Shown here in pieces: positions 11,316-19,743 of a DNA stretch of 64,000 bases (its first letter is position 1; every line of letters begins with the position of its first letter). Location: positions 131,218-195,217 of the forward strand of contig NZ_ML137714.1 of NCBI RefSeq assembly GCF_004023625.1. The letters run 5' to 3'. Source of the DNA: Streptomyces cavernae. Lineage in GTDB: Bacteria > Actinomycetota > Actinomycetes > Streptomycetales > Streptomycetaceae. The position numbers and the translations under genes were made by a program. The notes beneath the pieces are model-generated. The model did not search any database. It was not told the origin of the DNA and saw only the letters and a program-made list of their open reading frames with translations.

Positions 11316-11989
11316 TTGACGGCGTGGCGACCGACTCCAGCAGTACCCCGAGCAACGACAAGCCGCGGCGTACGCGCCGTACCCGGATGACCGGTGCGGA
11401 GCGCCGTCAGCAGTTGCTGGAGATCGGTCGCACCCTTTTCGCCGCGAAGGGCTTCGAGGGCACGTCGGTGGAGGAGATCGCGGCGAAGGCCGGGGTGTCC
11501 AAGCCGGTGGTGTACGAGCACTTCGGTGGCAAGGAGGGGCTGTACGCGGTGGTGGTGGACCGTGAGATGAGGCGTCTGCTGGACATGGTGACGAGTTCCC
11601 TCACCGCCGGTCATCCTCGCGAACTGTGTGAACAGGCGGCGTTCGCGCTCCTTGACTACATCGAGGAGTACACGGACGGTTTCCGCATCCTGGTCCGTGA
11701 CTCCCCCATTCCGCAGTCGACGGGTTCGTTCGCGTCGCTGATCTCGGACATCGCCACGCAGGTGGAGGACATTCTGGGCCGCGAGTTCAAGAGCCGCGGT
11801 TTCGATCCGAAGCTGGCGCCGCTGTATGCGCAGGCGCTGGTGGGGATGGTCGCGCTGACGGGCCAGTGGTGGCTGGACGTGCGCCGGCCGAAGAAGGCGG
11901 AGGTGGCGGCGCATCTGGTGAACCTGGCGTGGCACGGGCTGGACGGTCTGGAGCAGAAGCCCCGGCTGATCGGGCACCGGAAGAGTTGA
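11312..11989 (+). CDS. TetR-family regulator coupled to the desaturase
   Basis: A 225-residue repressor-type protein. The N-terminal HTH is clear: ERRQQLLEIGRTLFAAKGF, then VEEIAAKAGVSKPVVYEHFGGKEGLY. A C-terminal ligand-binding helical domain follows. The ATGA overlap with the desaturase argues that it senses membrane or acyl-CoA state and controls that operon through the TTACGNNNCCGTAGG repeats upstream. FasR/DesR-like roles are known for TetR proteins in actinobacteria, but the specific orthology is not established here. Confidence 0.9.
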   Translation: MIDGVATDSSSTPSNDKPRRTRRTRMTGAERRQQLLEIGRTLFAAKGFEGTSVEEIAAKAGVSKPVVYEHFGGKEGLYAVVVDREMRRLLDMVTSSLTAGHPRELCEQAAFALLDYIEEYTDGFRILVRDSPIPQSTGSFASLISDIATQVEDILGREFKSRGFDPKLAPLYAQALVGMVALTGQWWLDVRRPKKAEVAAHLVNLAWHGLDGLEQKPRLIGHRKS

Positions 11990-12056
11990 GTCTGCCGGCC
12001 CGTGGCCCTCGTCCGGCGGGTGCGGTGCCCTGCGGGGTCCTCCTCGGCCGGACTTC

Positions 12057-12422
12057 TCAGCCGCGCGGCTCCAGGAACTCGAGCCGGTTGCCCACCGGGT
12101 CCTCGGAGTAGAAGCGCTTGTGTCCGGGGAGGTTGTCGTCCCAGGTGACGGACGCGCCCTTGTCCCGCAGTCGCGCGGCGTACGCCTCGATCCCCGTGAC
12201 CCTGAGGCCCGGGTGGGCCTTCTTGGCGGGGCGGAAGTCCGCCTCGACACCGATGTGCAGTTGAACGAACCCGGCCTCGAACCAGCAGCCCCCGCGGGCG
12301 GCCAGGACGGGCGGCTTGGGGATCTCCGTCATGCCGAGGACGTCGATGCAGTAGGCGCGCAGGAGGTCCTCGGATCCGGGCGGGGCGGCGAGCTGGACGT
12401 GGTCGACGGCGACGAGCATCAT
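12057..12422 (-). CDS. Glyoxalase/bleomycin-resistance (VOC) family protein
   Basis: A 121-residue single-domain VOC protein: VDHVQLAAPPGSEDLLRAYC at the N-terminus, VQLHIGVE in the middle and NRLEFLEP at the end, with the metal-ligand positions His/Glu of the family. Function within the superfamily (lyase, dioxygenase or resistance) cannot be told. The ATG at 12422 overlaps the tam stop as ATGA, so it is in an operon with tam, suggesting a role in small-metabolite detoxification. Confidence 0.85.
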   Translation of the reverse strand: MMLVAVDHVQLAAPPGSEDLLRAYCIDVLGMTEIPKPPVLAARGGCWFEAGFVQLHIGVEADFRPAKKAHPGLRVTGIEAYAARLRDKGASVTWDDNLPGHKRFYSEDPVGNRLEFLEPRG

Positions 12423-13234
12423 GCGCCCCCGCCCTTGCGGGCCACCGCGAAAATGCGGCGGAACGGGAAGACTGTGCCGTGCGGTCCGGGCGGGTAGGCC
12501 TGGCGCAGGGCCGCCGCGTACTCGGTGACGAACTCCTCGGCGTCCGCGCCCAGCTCCGTGAGGACGGGGCGCAGCCCGGTGCCCTTCACCCAGTCCAGCA
12601 CCGGGTCCTCGCCCTGCAGCAGATGCAGGTAGGTGGTCTCCCAGACGTCGGCCTCGCAGCCGAGGTCCGTGAGGGCCGTCAGATAGGCGTCGGGGGTGCG
12701 GACGGCGTCGTCGTGGCGGAGAGTGTGTGCCAGGCGGTCCTTCCAGCGCGCCGAGTGGGCGATGCGGCGCATCAGCTGGTGGCTGGGCGAGTCGAAGTTG
12801 CCGGGGACCTGGAAGGCGAAGGTGCCGCCGGGTGCGAGGGCGTCCACCCAGGCCGGGAAGGAGTCGGTGTGGCCGGGCACCCACTGGAGCAGGGCGTTGC
12901 TGAAGATCAGGTCGTACGGCTGGGTGGGCGCCCAGTCGGCCGCGTCGGCCTCGGCGAAGTCCAGCCGTCCGCCGCCCGGGGTGGGGCCGGCGTGTCGCGC
13001 CGCGCGGCCGAGCATCTCGGGCGAGTTGTCGAGGCCGGTGATGTGGGCGGTGGGCCAGCGTTCGGCGAGCAGCACGGTGACGTTGCCGGGGCCGCAGCCG
13101 AGGTCGGCGATGCGGGGTGGGTCACCGGGGAGGTCGGGGACGCGGGCGAGGAGGTCGATGAAGGGGCGGGCTCGGTGGCCGGCATGGCGCAGGTACTGGC
13201 TGGGGTCCCAGGTGGTGGGGGTGGACGCGGGCAT
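12419..13234 (-). CDS. tam: Trans-aconitate 2-methyltransferase
   Basis: SAM-dependent methyltransferase that esterifies trans-aconitate, which otherwise inhibits aconitase. The 271-residue sequence begins with TWDPSQYLRHAGHRARPF, characteristic of Tam, followed by the SAM motif IADLGCGPGNVTVLL (about 42-56), and ends with AYPPGPHGTVFPFRRIFAVARK. It is divergent from the MarR-type tamR gene with a perfect palindrome between them, and overlaps the VOC gene downstream. The context matches the TamR-controlled tam locus described in S. coelicolor. Confidence 0.93.
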   Translation of the reverse strand: MPASTPTTWDPSQYLRHAGHRARPFIDLLARVPDLPGDPPRIADLGCGPGNVTVLLAERWPTAHITGLDNSPEMLGRAARHAGPTPGGGRLDFAEADAADWAPTQPYDLIFSNALLQWVPGHTDSFPAWVDALAPGGTFAFQVPGNFDSPSHQLMRRIAHSARWKDRLAHTLRHDDAVRTPDAYLTALTDLGCEADVWETTYLHLLQGEDPVLDWVKGTGLRPVLTELGADAEEFVTEYAAALRQAYPPGPHGTVFPFRRIFAVARKGGGA

Positions 13235-13298
13235 GGCGGGGCCTCCTCGAAGTCACCGGGCGTGCGGCTGAGGTGGGTCCACCCTCACACCCCAAGTA

Positions 13299-13312
13299 TC
13301 TTGACGTCAAGA
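13299..13312. promoter_or_regulatory. TamR operator palindrome
   Basis: TCTTGACGTCAAGA is a perfect 14-base palindrome in the 113-base gap between the divergent tam and tamR starts. CTTGACGTCAAG-like dyads are the kind of site bound by MarR-family proteins such as TamR. Its TTGACG half can double as a -35 element for tamR, which suggests autoregulation. Confidence 0.8.
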
Positions 13313-13347
13313 GACTTCACATCGACACAACCACTACACTGATCGCC

Positions 13348-13845
13348 ATGGAGGACGAGGTCGATCGGCTGGTCGCGGCGTGGCGCCGAGAGCGCCCCGA
13401 CCTCGACGTGGAACCCCTCGAAGTGCTCAGCCGGGTGAGCAGGCTCGCCCGGCACCTGGACCGTGCGCGTCGGCTGGCGTTCTCCGAACACGGTCTGGAG
13501 CCCTGGGAGTTCGACGTGCTCACCGCGCTACGGCGCGCGGGCGCCCCGTATCAGCTCTCCCCCGGTCAGCTGCTGACCCAGACACTGGTGACCTCGGGCA
13601 CGATGACGAACCGGATCGACCGGCTGGCGAAGAAGGGCTTCGTGGAGCGCCTTCCGGACCCCAGCGACCGGCGGGGCGTGCTGGTCCGGCTCACGGACGA
13701 GGGCCGGGACAGGGCGGACCAGGCGCTCGCCGGTCTGCTCGACCAGGAGCGCGCGATCCTCGCGGAGCTGTCCCGGGCCCAGCGCAGTGAGCTGGCCGGG
13801 CTGCTGCGCCAGCTGACCGCCCCGTTCGACAACATCCCCGGCTAG
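13348..13845 (+). CDS. tamR: MarR-family regulator of trans-aconitate metabolism
   Basis: A 165-residue MarR protein: an N-terminal dimerisation helix, then winged HTH GQLLTQTLVTSGTMTNRIDRL and the wing DPSDRRGVLVRLTDEG. Family knowledge: TamR binds citrate, isocitrate and cis/trans-aconitate and releases tam and aconitase promoters. The ATG at 13348 follows the palindromic operator by 35 bases; an upstream in-frame ATG at 13273 would run through the operator and is rejected. The C-terminal codons (QLTAPFDNIPG) are duplicated as DNA about 727 bases downstream, at the 3' end of the next gene. Confidence 0.92.
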   Translation: MEDEVDRLVAAWRRERPDLDVEPLEVLSRVSRLARHLDRARRLAFSEHGLEPWEFDVLTALRRAGAPYQLSPGQLLTQTLVTSGTMTNRIDRLAKKGFVERLPDPSDRRGVLVRLTDEGRDRADQALAGLLDQERAILAELSRAQRSELAGLLRQLTAPFDNIPG

Positions 13846-13883
13846 CTTCTCGGGGACCGAGGGGAGCGTCGGGCGCGACGAGA

Positions 13884-13991
13884 CGTCGGCGACTCGGGTG
13901 ACTTGGGTGACGCGGTGACTCGGGTGACATTGTGACGCGGTGACGTCGGTGACTCGGGTGACGTCGGTGACGCGGCGACCGCGGGTGACGG
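13884..13991. repeat. GTGACxCGG low-complexity repeat downstream of tamR
   Basis: About a dozen irregular copies of a GTGAC(T/G)(C/T)GG-type unit of 9-15 bases (GTGACTCGGGTGACTTGGG and so on). No gene with plausible content crosses it. It follows the tamR stop by ~40 bases. Confidence 0.8.
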
Positions 13992-14094
13992 GACCGAGAC
14001 GCGTCGGGGCGCGACGGCGCAAGGGCTTCGAGGAGCGCCGCCCGGGTTCCCGCCCGTCGGGGTCGCTTCAAGCTGATTGCGGTCCGGGCCGTTG

Positions 14095-14338
14095 CGGGGC
14101 TGATTCTGGCTGGGCTGATCCCCGAGGGTGTCCCGGCAGGACCGATCCCGGGCGTGGTTGATCCCGGCCCGGGCCGATCCCGGGCTGGTTACGGGTACGG
14201 GCCGTTACCGGGCTGGGCCGATCCCGGGCCGCGTTGAGTTGATCTGGGCTGGTTCCGAGGCCGCCTGATCCCGGCATGGGCTGATCCCGGGCCGGACCGA
14301 TCCCGGCCCGGGCCGATTCCCGGGCTGATCCACGGGCC
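14095..14338. repeat. Degenerate CTGATCCCGGGC repeats
   Basis: More than ten imperfect copies of a 12-20 base unit based on (C/G)TGATCCCGGGC(C)GG, many of them containing the CCCGGG palindrome. Together with the preceding GTGAC block it fills most of the 685 bases between tamR and the next gene. I see no credible coding region here. Confidence 0.8.
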
Positions 14339-14530
14339 GGACGCGACGCGAAGGTGAGCATTCTTCAGGCGCGCGGGTCGACGGTCTCGGCGAGCCGCTC
14401 GGCCCGGCGGCGTGCCATCCGGCCCCCGGCCTGCGCGCACGGGGCGGGCCCTTGCAGAGCACCGGCGCGCCCACGTAGAGCGCCCGGGCCCCGCAGAGCA
14501 GAGTCGGCCGACCGCGACGCCGGCCGACCG

Positions 14531-14569
14531 CTACGCCAGCTGACCGCCCCGTTCGACCACATCGCCTGC
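14531..14569. repeat. Dispersed second copy of the tamR 3' end
   Basis: These 39 bases match 13804-13842 (last codons of tamR) at about 34 positions, including a run of 24 identical bases, in the same orientation 727 bases apart. Here the segment forms the last codons and the TAG stop of the oppositely oriented response-regulator gene, whose tail therefore reads DVVERGGQLA. A duplication event joined to the end of that gene is the simplest explanation. Confidence 0.8.
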
Positions 14570-15298
14570 CAAGTCGACCGGCCCCACCCCGGCCCGGCGG
14601 GCCAGTGCCACGGCGGCGAGGGTGGAGTGCACGCCCAGCTTGCCCAGAACGTTCTGCATATGGGTGCGCACGGTGTGCGGGGACAGGAAGAGCCGCTCGG
14701 CGACGGCCTTGCGCCCCAGTCCGGCGACCATGCAGCGCAGCACCTCGCGTTCGCGCGGGGTGAGCGACTCCACCAGCCGCTCGCTCTCGGTGCGGTGTTT
14801 GCGGGCCGCGGTCAGCTCCCGCAGCACACCGGTGAGCAGGGCGGGCGGCAGATGCGTCTCGTCCCGCAGCACGCCGCGGATGACCGTGAGCAGCCGGGAG
14901 AGGGAACAGTCCTTGGCGACCCAGCCGGAGGCACCGGCCTGCAGGGCGAGAGCGGCCCGGCGCGGGTCGTCCTTCTCGGCGAGCACCACCGTCCGTACGC
15001 TCGGCTGCCCGGAACGCACACCCGCCACCAGGGAGATGCCGTCGACGAGCCCGTCCTCGTTGCTGTCCTGCACGGGTACTGCCGGGCGGGCGCCCGGTAC
15101 GTTGCCGCCCAGGTCGGCGTCGACGAGCAGCACGTCGAATCTGCGACCCTCGGCGGCCGCCCGCTCCAGGCAGCGCAGTGCGGCCGGGCCGCTGCCCGCC
15201 GCGGAGACGTCGACGTCGGGCTCCGCGGCCAGGGCGGCGGCGAGCGACTCGGCGAAGATGCGATGGTCGTCGACGACCAGGACTCGGATGCGAACCAC
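14531..15298 (-). CDS. Orphan LuxR/NarL-type response regulator with insert in receiver
   Basis: A 255-residue regulator. The receiver begins IRVLVVDDHRIFAESLAAAL with the acidic pair DD, has DVLLVDADL (probable phospho-Asp) and GASGWVAKD with the conserved Lys. About 20 extra residues (GNVPGARPAVPVQDSNEDG region) lie after the phospho-Asp. The C-terminal HTH is LTPREREVLRCMVAGLGRKAVAERLFLSPHTVRTHMQ. No kinase gene is adjacent. GTG at 15298 follows GGAAGGGGG. Its final ~10 residues are encoded by the duplicated tamR 3' end on the opposite strand. Confidence 0.88.
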   Translation of the reverse strand: MVRIRVLVVDDHRIFAESLAAALAAEPDVDVSAAGSGPAALRCLERAAAEGRRFDVLLVDADLGGNVPGARPAVPVQDSNEDGLVDGISLVAGVRSGQPSVRTVVLAEKDDPRRAALALQAGASGWVAKDCSLSRLLTVIRGVLRDETHLPPALLTGVLRELTAARKHRTESERLVESLTPREREVLRCMVAGLGRKAVAERLFLSPHTVRTHMQNVLGKLGVHSTLAAVALARRAGVGPVDLAGDVVERGGQLA

Positions 15299-15612
15299 TG
15301 AAACCCCCTTCCCCACGCTCTTCCACAGAGCAGGGGATACGTTCGCCGACGTCGGCGGGGGACGACCGGCGCAGGTACAACGCCCGGAGCCGGCCCCGGC
15401 CGCTGAAGGCTCGGGAACCTCTTGGGGCTGCCGCAGTCGCACGGCCGCCGCCGTGCTGTGACTGCTACCCCCACTCCGGGCGTCGTACCCGACTGTCTCG
15501 CCCCCTGATCGACACCGGCCCCCACCGGTGCTGTTCATCAGGGTAAGGCCGGTCGCCGGGAGCGGAAGGTGATTTGCAGAACTGATTGGCCAGCGCGTTT
15601 ATGGTGAGCCCT

Positions 15613-16056
15613 ATGTTTCGCATTGAGACAGGAGTCGACAGGGATCGGCGCGATCAACTGCGGATTCGGCTGCGCGAGGCGGATACGGCGGCCTCCCCGG
15701 TCATCCGTTCACTGCGCGGAACCCCCGGCGAACGCGAAGTCCCTCTCCACGTGTGGGCGTTGACCGGCGAGGGGGAGCTGGCGGGCGGGCTGGTCGGCCA
15801 CACCTGGGCGGCCTGGCTGCACGTCGCCCACCTCTGGGTGGACGACGCGCACCGCGGCACCGGCCTCGGCTCCCGTTTGCTGTCGTCGGCGGAGGGCACG
15901 GCCCGCGAGGACCGCGACTGCCGCGCCGCCCGGCTGGAGACCTGGGACTTCCAGGCCCCGGAGTTCTACAAGAAGCAGGGGTACGAAGTGGTGTGCGCCA
16001 TCCCCGACTATCCGCCCGGGGTCACCGAATACACACTGACCAAGCGGCTCGGTTGA
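15613..16056 (+). CDS. GNAT-family N-acetyltransferase
   Basis: A 147-residue acetyl-CoA-dependent transferase. The acetyl-CoA motif A is VAHLWVDDAHRGTGLGSRLLSSAE, with the R/Q-x-x-G-x-G/A form as RGTGLG, and FYKKQGYEVV near the C-terminus is motif B. The substrate is unknown. The start could be ATG 15601 or ATG 15613; the latter has GGTGAG just upstream and gives MFRIETGVDRD. It is flanked by two LuxR-type regulators; a functional link is not evident. Confidence 0.85.
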   Translation: MFRIETGVDRDRRDQLRIRLREADTAASPVIRSLRGTPGEREVPLHVWALTGEGELAGGLVGHTWAAWLHVAHLWVDDAHRGTGLGSRLLSSAEGTAREDRDCRAARLETWDFQAPEFYKKQGYEVVCAIPDYPPGVTEYTLTKRLG

Positions 16057-16438
16057 TTGCAACAAAACGATCAGCAAGGCCAACTCGGCGAGCGGGAAGG
16101 AATAGCCCGCGATCGGATTCGGAGCCGAGTAGTGGCTCGGTGGTGGCCGAGTGGCCGCCGAAGGGTTCCGTATTCCATAGTCGGTGGCAGTCGGTGGTCC
16201 CGGCCCTGTTCAGGGGCGGGGCGGCGCGCGCGGTGCGGGGCGCGGGGGTGGTGGCACGTGCGACCGCGTACGACCCTTCGCTCCCTAATGAAGAGATTTT
16301 CGGTATTCCGGTCGCTTCTCACCGGTAGGGGGCGCGCAATGTCGAACAAGCGTGTAGCTTCCGGGGGATGGAGAGCCGGGGGGCTCCGATCCAATGGGGG
16401 ACCAGTGGGGATCCGTGGGGGACTGGGGGGTTGGTTCG

Positions 16439-17140
16439 ATGGGAGTGCGGCTCATGGTGGTCGACGACCACCGACTGCTCGCGGAGGCGCTCGCCTCGGC
16501 GCTGAAGCTGCGCGGGCACCGCGTGCTCGCGGCCGCGGCGCCCGCGGCGGGCGCCGCGGAGTTGGTGATCACCAGGGCGCCGGAGGTGTGCCTGCTGGGT
16601 ACGGCGACACCTGCGGAGCCGGGGACGTTCGACCCGGTGGTGAAGATCAAGCGGGAGCGCCCGCAGGTGGCGGTGGTGGTCCTCGGCCCGGTGCCGAATC
16701 CGCGCGGTATCGCGGCCGCGTTCGCCGCCGGCGCGTCGGGATACGTACGCCATGACGAGCGGATCGAGGGGGTCGAGCGGGCCATCATGAAGGCCCGGGC
16801 GGGCGAGGCGGCGGTGGCGCCGACGCTGCTGCAGGGCGCGTTCAGCGAGCTGCTCAACCCGGCCGCGCAGCCCGACGACGAGGGTCAGCGGCTGCTGCAG
16901 ATGCTCACGCCGCGGGAGGTCGAGGTCCTGGTACGGGTCGCGGACGGGGAGGACACCCGGCTGATCGCGGCCGGGATGGGTATCGCGCCGAGTACGGCGC
17001 GCACACATGTTCAGCGGGTGCTGATGAAACTGGGGGTCGGGTCGCGGCTGGAGGCCGCGGCGCTGGCCGCGCGGACGGGGCTGCTGGACCGGGCGGGACC
17101 CGTGCCGTCCGCTCCGTCCGACAGCGGTACCACCGCGTAG
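16439..17140 (+). CDS. Atypical LuxR-type response regulator lacking the phospho-acceptor Asp
   Basis: A 233-residue protein. The receiver opens VRLMVVDDHRLLAEALASAL with the acidic pair kept, but the strand that should carry the phosphorylated Asp reads PEVCLLGTATP (Gly in its place), and the switch Lys region reads GASGYVRHDE (Arg/His). The HTH is intact: LTPREVEVLVRVADGEDTRLIAAGMGIAPSTARTHVQRVLMKLGV. Such pseudo-receivers usually respond to ligands or act constitutively. ATG at 16439 is chosen because it directly precedes VRLMVVDD. No partner kinase is nearby. It resembles the regulator at 14531-15298 in layout. Confidence 0.87.
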   Translation: MGVRLMVVDDHRLLAEALASALKLRGHRVLAAAAPAAGAAELVITRAPEVCLLGTATPAEPGTFDPVVKIKRERPQVAVVVLGPVPNPRGIAAAFAAGASGYVRHDERIEGVERAIMKARAGEAAVAPTLLQGAFSELLNPAAQPDDEGQRLLQMLTPREVEVLVRVADGEDTRLIAAGMGIAPSTARTHVQRVLMKLGVGSRLEAAALAARTGLLDRAGPVPSAPSDSGTTA

Positions 17141-17165
17141 CCGCAGCCCGCGCGACGCACTTCAC

Positions 17166-17202
17166 GGCGCGGCGGGGCCCCGAGTGGGGGCCCCGCCGCG
17201 CC
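17166..17202 (+). terminator. Hairpin after the atypical response regulator
   Basis: GGCGCGGCGGGGCCCC (17166-17181) pairs perfectly with GGGGCCCCGCCGCGCC (17187-17202) around a five-base loop, 26 bases after the stop codon. Confidence 0.8.
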
Positions 17203-17456
17203 GTTGTGCTCCCCCGGCTTCCGCCGCGCTGTCGTGCTCCCCACCTTTCGTTCAGCCGCGCCGTGGTGCTCCCCACCTTTTGTTCGGTCGCGCTGTGGTG
17301 TTCCCGGGGCTCCGCCGCGCTGCCCTCCCGTCAGGGGCTTCAGCCGCGCCGTCGTGCTCCCCGGGTTTCGTTCAGTCGCGCTGTGGTGGTCCGGGAGTTT
17401 CCGCCTGTCGCGCACTGTGGTGGTTCGGGGGTTTCCGCCTGTCGCGCTCCCCCGAA
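17203..17456. repeat. Degenerate ~35-base tandem repeats upstream of galT
   Basis: About six imperfect copies of a unit resembling CGCGCTGTGGTGCTCCCC followed by GGTTTCCGTTCAGTCG fill the region between the preceding terminator and the gal promoter. Short open frames cross it in all three plus-strand frames, as expected for repeats, and none has recognisable content. Confidence 0.75.
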
Positions 17457-17545
17457 GAACAGGGTTTTCTGTGGTCACCGGACGGGTCAGGACGGCGGGA
17501 AACGTCGTCCAACACTTTCGTGGTGCGGTTTGTTTGGTTCTGACG

Positions 17546-17576
17546 TTGACGGTCCTGGTCGCTTGTGGTTTGTTAT
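17546..17576 (+). promoter_or_regulatory. Candidate gal operon promoter
   Basis: TTGACG (17546-17551) and TGTTAT (17571-17576) are spaced by 19 bases, about 40-70 bases before galT. The surrounding 17520-17600 is markedly AT-richer than its neighbours (TTTGTTTGGTT, TTGTGGTTTGTTATG), as expected for a promoter region. A repressor site is not clear. Confidence 0.45.
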
Positions 17577-17616
17577 GTGCGGTTATGTTTGAAGGGTGTG
17601 GGTGAGGAGTCCCCCA

Positions 17617-18705
17617 GTGAAGAAGACCTCGACCCGGCTGGCCGACGGTCGCGAGCTGATCTACTACGACCTGCGCGACGACGCCGTGCGCGACGCGGTG
17701 GACCGGCGGCCGCTCGACCCCACCGTCACCACGTCCGAGGTCCGCCACGACCCCCTGCTCGGTGACGCGGTCGCCATCGCCTCGCACCGCCAGGGCCGCA
17801 CCTACCATCCTCCGGCCGACGAGTGCCCTCTGTGCCCGACCCAAGGCGACCGGCTGAGCGAGATACCCGACTCCTCGTACGACGTGGTCGTCTTCCAGAA
17901 TCGTTTCCCCTCCCTCGCGGGCGACTCCGGCCGCTGCGAGGTGGTCTGCTTCACCTCCGACCACGACGCGCGTTTCGCCGACCTCAGCGAGGAGCAGGCC
18001 CGGCTCGTGCTGGACGCGTGGACCGACCGCACCGCCGAGCTCTCCCACCTCCCCGCCGTCGAGCAGGTGTTCTGCTTCGAGAACCGCGGCGCGGAGATCG
18101 GCGTCACCCTCGGCCACCCGCACGGACAGATCTACGCCTACCCCTTCACCACCCCGCGCACGGCGCTGATGCTGCGGTCACTCGCCGCCCACAAGGAGGC
18201 GACCGCCGGGGAGAACCTCTTCGACTCGATCGTCGAGGGCGAACTGGCGGACGGCTCCCGGGTCGTACTGGAGGCCGAGCACTGGATCGCCTTCACCCCG
18301 TTCGCCGCGCACTGGCCGTACGAGGTCCACCTCTACCCGCGCCGCCGCGTCCCGGACCTGCTGGGCCTGGACGAGGACGCCCGCGCGGAGTTCCCCAAGG
18401 TGTATCTGGAACTCCTGAAGCGCTTCGACCGGATCTTCGACACGGGGGACGGTGCGGAAGGCTCCGCAGGTGAATCGCCGACGCCGTACATCGCCGCCTG
18501 GCACCAGGCCCCGTTCGGCGCGCTGGAGGATTTCGACGGCGTGGTCAGGGAAGACTTCGCGCTCCACCTCGAGCTTTTCACTATCCGCCGCACTTCCGGC
18601 AAGCTGAAGTTCCTCGCGGGTTCCGAGTCCGGCATGAGCGTGTTCATCAACGACGTGCCGCCGGAGGCCGCGGCCCAGCGACTGCGAGAGGTAGCGAGTT
18701 CATGA
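17617..18705 (+). CDS. galT: Galactose-1-phosphate uridylyltransferase
   Basis: Second step of the Leloir pathway: exchanges UMP between UDP-glucose and galactose-1-phosphate. The 362-residue sequence has the active-site [11 protein letters not shown] (HxH motif, about 165-170) within a HIT-like fold, the N-terminal Zn-site CPLC and [12 protein letters not shown] at 17617 lies 7 bases after GAGGAG and yields [18 protein letters not shown]. It is the first gene of galT-galE-galK; the stop overlaps galE by ATGA. Confidence 0.96.
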   Translation: MKKTSTRLADGRELIYYDLRDDAVRDAVDRRPLDPTVTTSEVRHDPLLGDAVAIASHRQGRTYHPPADECPLCPTQGDRLSEIPDSSYDVVVFQNRFPSLAGDSGRCEVVCFTSDHDARFADLSEEQARLVLDAWTDRTAELSHLPAVEQVFCFENRGAEIGVTLGHPHGQIYAYPFTTPRTALMLRSLAAHKEATAGENLFDSIVEGELADGSRVVLEAEHWIAFTPFAAHWPYEVHLYPRRRVPDLLGLDEDARAEFPKVYLELLKRFDRIFDTGDGAEGSAGESPTPYIAAWHQAPFGALEDFDGVVREDFALHLELFTIRRTSGKLKFLAGSESGMSVFINDVPPEAAAQRLREVASS

Positions 18706-19664
18706 GTGGGAAGTACCTGGTCACCGGTGGGGCGGGCTACGTCGGCGGCGTCGTCGCCCAGCACCTGCTGGAGGCGGGCCACGAAGTGACCGTCCTCGAC
18801 AACCTCGTCACCGGCTTCCGTGAGCTCGTGCCCGAGGGAGCCGCCTTCATCGAGGGCGACATCCGCGACGCCGCCAAATGGCTGGACCCCTCCTACGACG
18901 GCGTGCTGCACTTCGCCGCGTCGTCCCAGGTCGGCGAGTCCGTGGTGAAGCCGGAGAAGTACTGGGAGAACAACGTCGGCGGCAGCATGGCGCTGCTGAC
19001 CGCGATGCGTGAGGCGGGCGTGCGCAGGCTCGTCTTCTCCTCGACCGCCGCGACCTACGGGGAGCCGGAGCAGGTACCGATCGTCGAGACCGCGCAGACG
19101 AAGCCCACCAACCCCTACGGCGCCTCCAAGCTCGCCGTCGACCACATGATCGGCGGAGAGGCGGCGGCGCACGGTCTCGCCGCCGTGTCGCTGCGCTACT
19201 TCAACGTGGCGGGGGCGTACGGGCGGCAGGGCGAGCTGCACGACCCCGAGTCGCACCTCATCCCCATCGTCCTCCAGGTAGCCCAGGGCAAGCGCGAGGC
19301 GATCTCCGTCTACGGCGACGACTACCCGACGCCGGACGGGACCTGCGTGCGCGACTACATCCACGTCGCCGACCTGGCCGAGGCGCATCTGCTGGCGCTG
19401 GAGGCCGCGCGGCCCGGCGAGCACCTCATCTGCAACCTCGGCAACGGCAACGGCTTCTCCGTCCGGGAGGTCATCGAGACCGTCCGCCAGGTCACCGGGC
19501 ATCCGATCCCCGAGGTGGTCGCCCCGCGCCGGGGCGGTGACCCGGCGGTGCTGGTGGCCTCCGCGGCCACGGCCCGCGAGCGGCTCGGCTGGAACCCGAC
19601 CCGCGCGGACCTCACGGGGATCGTCGCGGACGCCTGGGAATTCGCGCAGCGGCACGGCGCCTGA
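18702..19664 (+). CDS. galE: UDP-glucose 4-epimerase
   Basis: Interconverts UDP-galactose and UDP-glucose with bound NAD. It is an extended SDR of 320 residues: nucleotide-binding [15 protein letters not shown] at the N-terminus, D in LDNLVTG, catalytic SSTAATYGE and [11 protein letters not shown] (Tyr/Lys), and [14 protein letters not shown]. The start overlaps the galT stop (ATGA), so the two are translationally coupled. It supplies UDP-sugars to the operon product GalT. Confidence 0.96.
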   Translation: MSGKYLVTGGAGYVGGVVAQHLLEAGHEVTVLDNLVTGFRELVPEGAAFIEGDIRDAAKWLDPSYDGVLHFAASSQVGESVVKPEKYWENNVGGSMALLTAMREAGVRRLVFSSTAATYGEPEQVPIVETAQTKPTNPYGASKLAVDHMIGGEAAAHGLAAVSLRYFNVAGAYGRQGELHDPESHLIPIVLQVAQGKREAISVYGDDYPTPDGTCVRDYIHVADLAEAHLLALEAARPGEHLICNLGNGNGFSVREVIETVRQVTGHPIPEVVAPRRGGDPAVLVASAATARERLGWNPTRADLTGIVADAWEFAQRHGA

Positions 19665-19743
19665 GCGGCCACCGGGGCCGTGTTCGCAGTTGGGCCGGCC
19701 GGTACGGTCCAGCCAGTTCGGTACGGAAGATCAGAGGTCAGGG

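Noticed and set aside
13846..14530. Short open frames in the repeats between tamR and the response regulator
   Set aside because: They are open in several frames only because of the repeats, with no start sites or recognisable content.
15299..15538. An 80-residue N-terminal extension on the response regulator
   Set aside because: The extension is Ser/Gly/Arg-rich without a pattern, and GTG 15298 has GGAAGGGGG and begins the receiver directly.
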